From: Lucifuga dentata
Taxonomy: Eukaryota; Chordata; Actinopteri; Ophidiiformes; Bythitidae
Assembly: GCA_014773175.1 (NCBI GenBank)
Contig: VXCM01000221.1
Span: 62,001 to 126,000, forward strand
DNA: 64,000 nucleotides
Reading direction: 5' to 3'
The notes beneath the pieces were generated by a model. That model did not search any database and was not told the origin of the DNA. It saw nothing but the letters and a program-made list of their open reading frames with translations. Each line of letters opens with the position of its first letter. The first letter of the stretch is position 1. Shown here in pieces: positions 63,401 to 64,000 of the stretch. The translations under genes and the position numbers were made by a program.

Positions 63401-64000
63401 TTCAAATTCATTCCCCTTGATGAGGTCCCAAATAGCCACAGAAATTTCCTTCTCTAGCAGTGTGGCCAAGTGCAAATACTGTTTTCTGTTTAATAGCAGA
63501 TGCAATTTTACACATATAAAATCAAAATGTGACCGAAAGTACGATCACAAGTGCTCACTGAAGATACATAAGAGAAGAGTTCAGCTGGTTAATGAAACCT
63601 GCAGTTTAGACGTGCGCTGAAAAACAATCTGAATACGCCTGAATATATCATACTTGGTCTGAACTGGTCTTATCACACTCACCACACTGATGGCAGCAAG
63701 GAGCAAAGAGCATCTGGAAGTCGTGCTCGCAGTACTTCCTGCCTTCAAACTGTAGAGAAAAGAAAGATACTCAGTGAAGAGCCAACATTCACTACATAAG
63801 ATGCAGAGTATCATAAATTCACAAACACGGAGTGCACAAAATATGGCGTTTCAGACAATTACAATGAAGCTGTCCCTCATATTTCTGTGAAATACCTCAT
63901 AGAAGAGTCCCTCTGGAAACTGCTGGAAACACTGGGCACACACAAAGCACTGCTCATGGTACAGTTCCCCATTACTATTGACTATCTTCTCTGTTGGAGC
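60290..64000 (-). CDS. lims1: PINCH / LIMS1: five-LIM-domain focal adhesion adaptor (5' end outside window)
   Basis: PINCH binds integrin-linked kinase through LIM1 and, with parvin, forms the IPP complex at integrin adhesions; LIM4 contacts Nck2 and LIM5 contacts RSU1 (established for the family). Exons read from the minus strand: 64000-63896 (partial), 63749-63683, 62864-62744, 62537-62388, 62207-62057, 61905-61813, 61559-61511, 61402-61327, then either 61070-60932 or 60404-60290. All junctions are GT-AG and phases agree throughout. With the distal last exon, 308 residues are visible and match PINCH-1 nearly residue for residue, including [18 protein letters not shown] and [20 protein letters not shown]. 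About 17 N-terminal residues are missing if the length is the 325 of PINCH-1. The short ending [10 protein letters not shown] favours LIMS1 over LIMS2, which has a longer tail. Confidence 0.96.
60932..61070 (-). CDS. lims1: lims1 alternative terminal exon 9a (proximal)
   Basis: The acceptor is ggcatctcag and the TAG stop is at 60934-60932. It encodes [20 protein letters not shown] and then [26 protein letters not shown]: 45 residues. It aligns with exon 9b at D/NKF(I/V)E(I/F)D(L/M)(R/K)PVCK(H/K)CYE, keeping the last CxxC of LIM5, but ends in a longer, highly charged tail with a Cys one residue before the C-terminus. The ending is not a CaaX box (Ser at -4). I see no AATAAA or ATTAAA on this strand between its stop and exon 9b, so a message using 9a may share the distal poly(A) site. 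Confidence 0.85.
61327..61402 (-). CDS. lims1: lims1 exon 8: LIM5 core, common to both 3' ends
   Basis: 76 nt encoding [20 protein letters not shown] and then TKLTL, plus AA of a Lys codon. The donor is gtaagt. Both downstream terminal exons supply a purine (A or G) that completes Lys, so either can be joined in frame. Confidence 0.95.
61511..61559 (-). CDS. lims1: lims1 exon: start of LIM5
   Basis: 49 nt encoding [16 protein letters not shown] plus one base, the first CxxC of LIM5. The acceptor (cttatcaag) has a poor pyrimidine tract; the donor is gtaagt. Confidence 0.93.
61813..61905 (-). CDS. lims1: lims1 exon: second half of LIM4
   Basis: 93 nt (31 codons, phase 0 at both ends). It encodes [20 protein letters not shown] and then [11 protein letters not shown], with the LIM4 ligands H, CxxC and CxxH. 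LIM4 is the Nck2 SH3-binding domain in PINCH-1. Confidence 0.95.
62057..62207 (-). CDS. lims1: lims1 exon: end of LIM3, start of LIM4
   Basis: 151 nt. It encodes [20 protein letters not shown], then [20 protein letters not shown] and [10 protein letters not shown]. The donor is GAG|gtttgc, which is weak (T at +3 and +4). The following exon begins with the expected HFVCAKC, so the junction is firm despite the weak site. Confidence 0.94.
62388..62537 (-). CDS. lims1: lims1 exon: end of LIM2, most of LIM3
   Basis: 150 nt, donor gtaagt. It encodes [20 protein letters not shown], then [20 protein letters not shown] and PDHFNCNNC. It gives the final LIM2 ligands and the first half of LIM3. Confidence 0.95.
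62744..62864 (-). CDS. lims1: lims1 exon: LIM2 core
   Basis: 121 nt, acceptor gctctcag, donor gtcagt. It encodes [20 protein letters not shown], then [20 protein letters not shown]. It carries the LIM2 ligands H, C and CxxC. The CFCCNIC reading differs from the human CFRCDLC only at non-ligand positions. Confidence 0.95.
63683..63749 (-). CDS. lims1: lims1 exon: end of LIM1, start of LIM2
   Basis: 67 nt from acceptor ctctacag to donor gtgagt. It encodes [20 protein letters not shown] and then QC plus one base, giving the last LIM1 zinc ligands (C and D) and the first CxxC of LIM2. Confidence 0.95.
63896..64000 (-). CDS. lims1: lims1 first visible exon (LIM1), cut by the window edge
   Basis: It encodes [17 protein letters not shown] and the following CFVCAQC to GLFYE, 35 codons of LIM1 with the zinc ligands H and CxxC, ending GAG|gtattt. 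The reading is open at the window edge. LIM1 is the ILK ankyrin-repeat binding domain. Confidence 0.95.

Overview
The window reads as nuclear DNA of a ray-finned fish, most likely a teleost. It holds intron-bearing genes with GT-AG junctions, long (CA)n and (GA)n microsatellites, and repeat families typical of teleosts: hAT, Tc1-type and TTAA-flanked DNA elements, L2-like LINEs, and dispersed repeats with (ATCC)n tails. The species cannot be fixed from the sequence. Eleven single Ns mark assembly joins.

Only about 12 kb at the right end is genic. On the plus strand, 52084-56178 is a complete five-exon gene for a KAP-family (NKPD1-like) membrane protein of 734 residues if spliced as inferred. 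Its first two coding exons are small (13 and 117 nt) and were found by matching splice phase and family motif. On the minus strand, 60290-64000 (running off the right edge) is the PINCH/LIMS1 focal-adhesion adaptor. Eight exons plus two alternative terminal exons are visible. With the distal terminal exon, 308 residues are visible; only about 17 N-terminal residues are missing if the total is the 325 of PINCH-1. The two genes converge, and a hAT element with perfect 8-bp target duplications (57069-58374) sits between them.

Positions 1-52,000 contain no gene I can support. This stretch is a mosaic of transposon copies and microsatellites. It includes a TIR element at 284-1489, LINE ORF2 tails at 3187-3690 and 10320-10820, five copies of one TTAA-flanked MITE family, a long inverted repeat with a decayed hammerhead-like core at 20591-20810, hAT elements at 20847-21645 and 35499-36016, a Tc1/mariner-type element at 22496-23754, and a Tc1 transposase remnant at 26761-27021. 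At 34579-36932 there is a nest: a MITE split by an L2-like LINE, which carries a retroelement tail, which in turn carries a hAT element. Several unrepeated, homeodomain-site-rich blocks between 28 and 51 kb look like candidate conserved non-coding elements, but this cannot be shown without alignment.

The two genes share no evident pathway. LIMS1 scaffolds ILK and parvin at integrin adhesions. The KAP protein is a membrane protein of poorly known role whose P-loop is degenerate here. The observations most worth following are the alternative PINCH terminal exons, which swap the last zinc-binding half of LIM5 and the actin-binding tail; the lost Walker A in the KAP protein; and its 129-nt, stop-free, frame-preserving intron.
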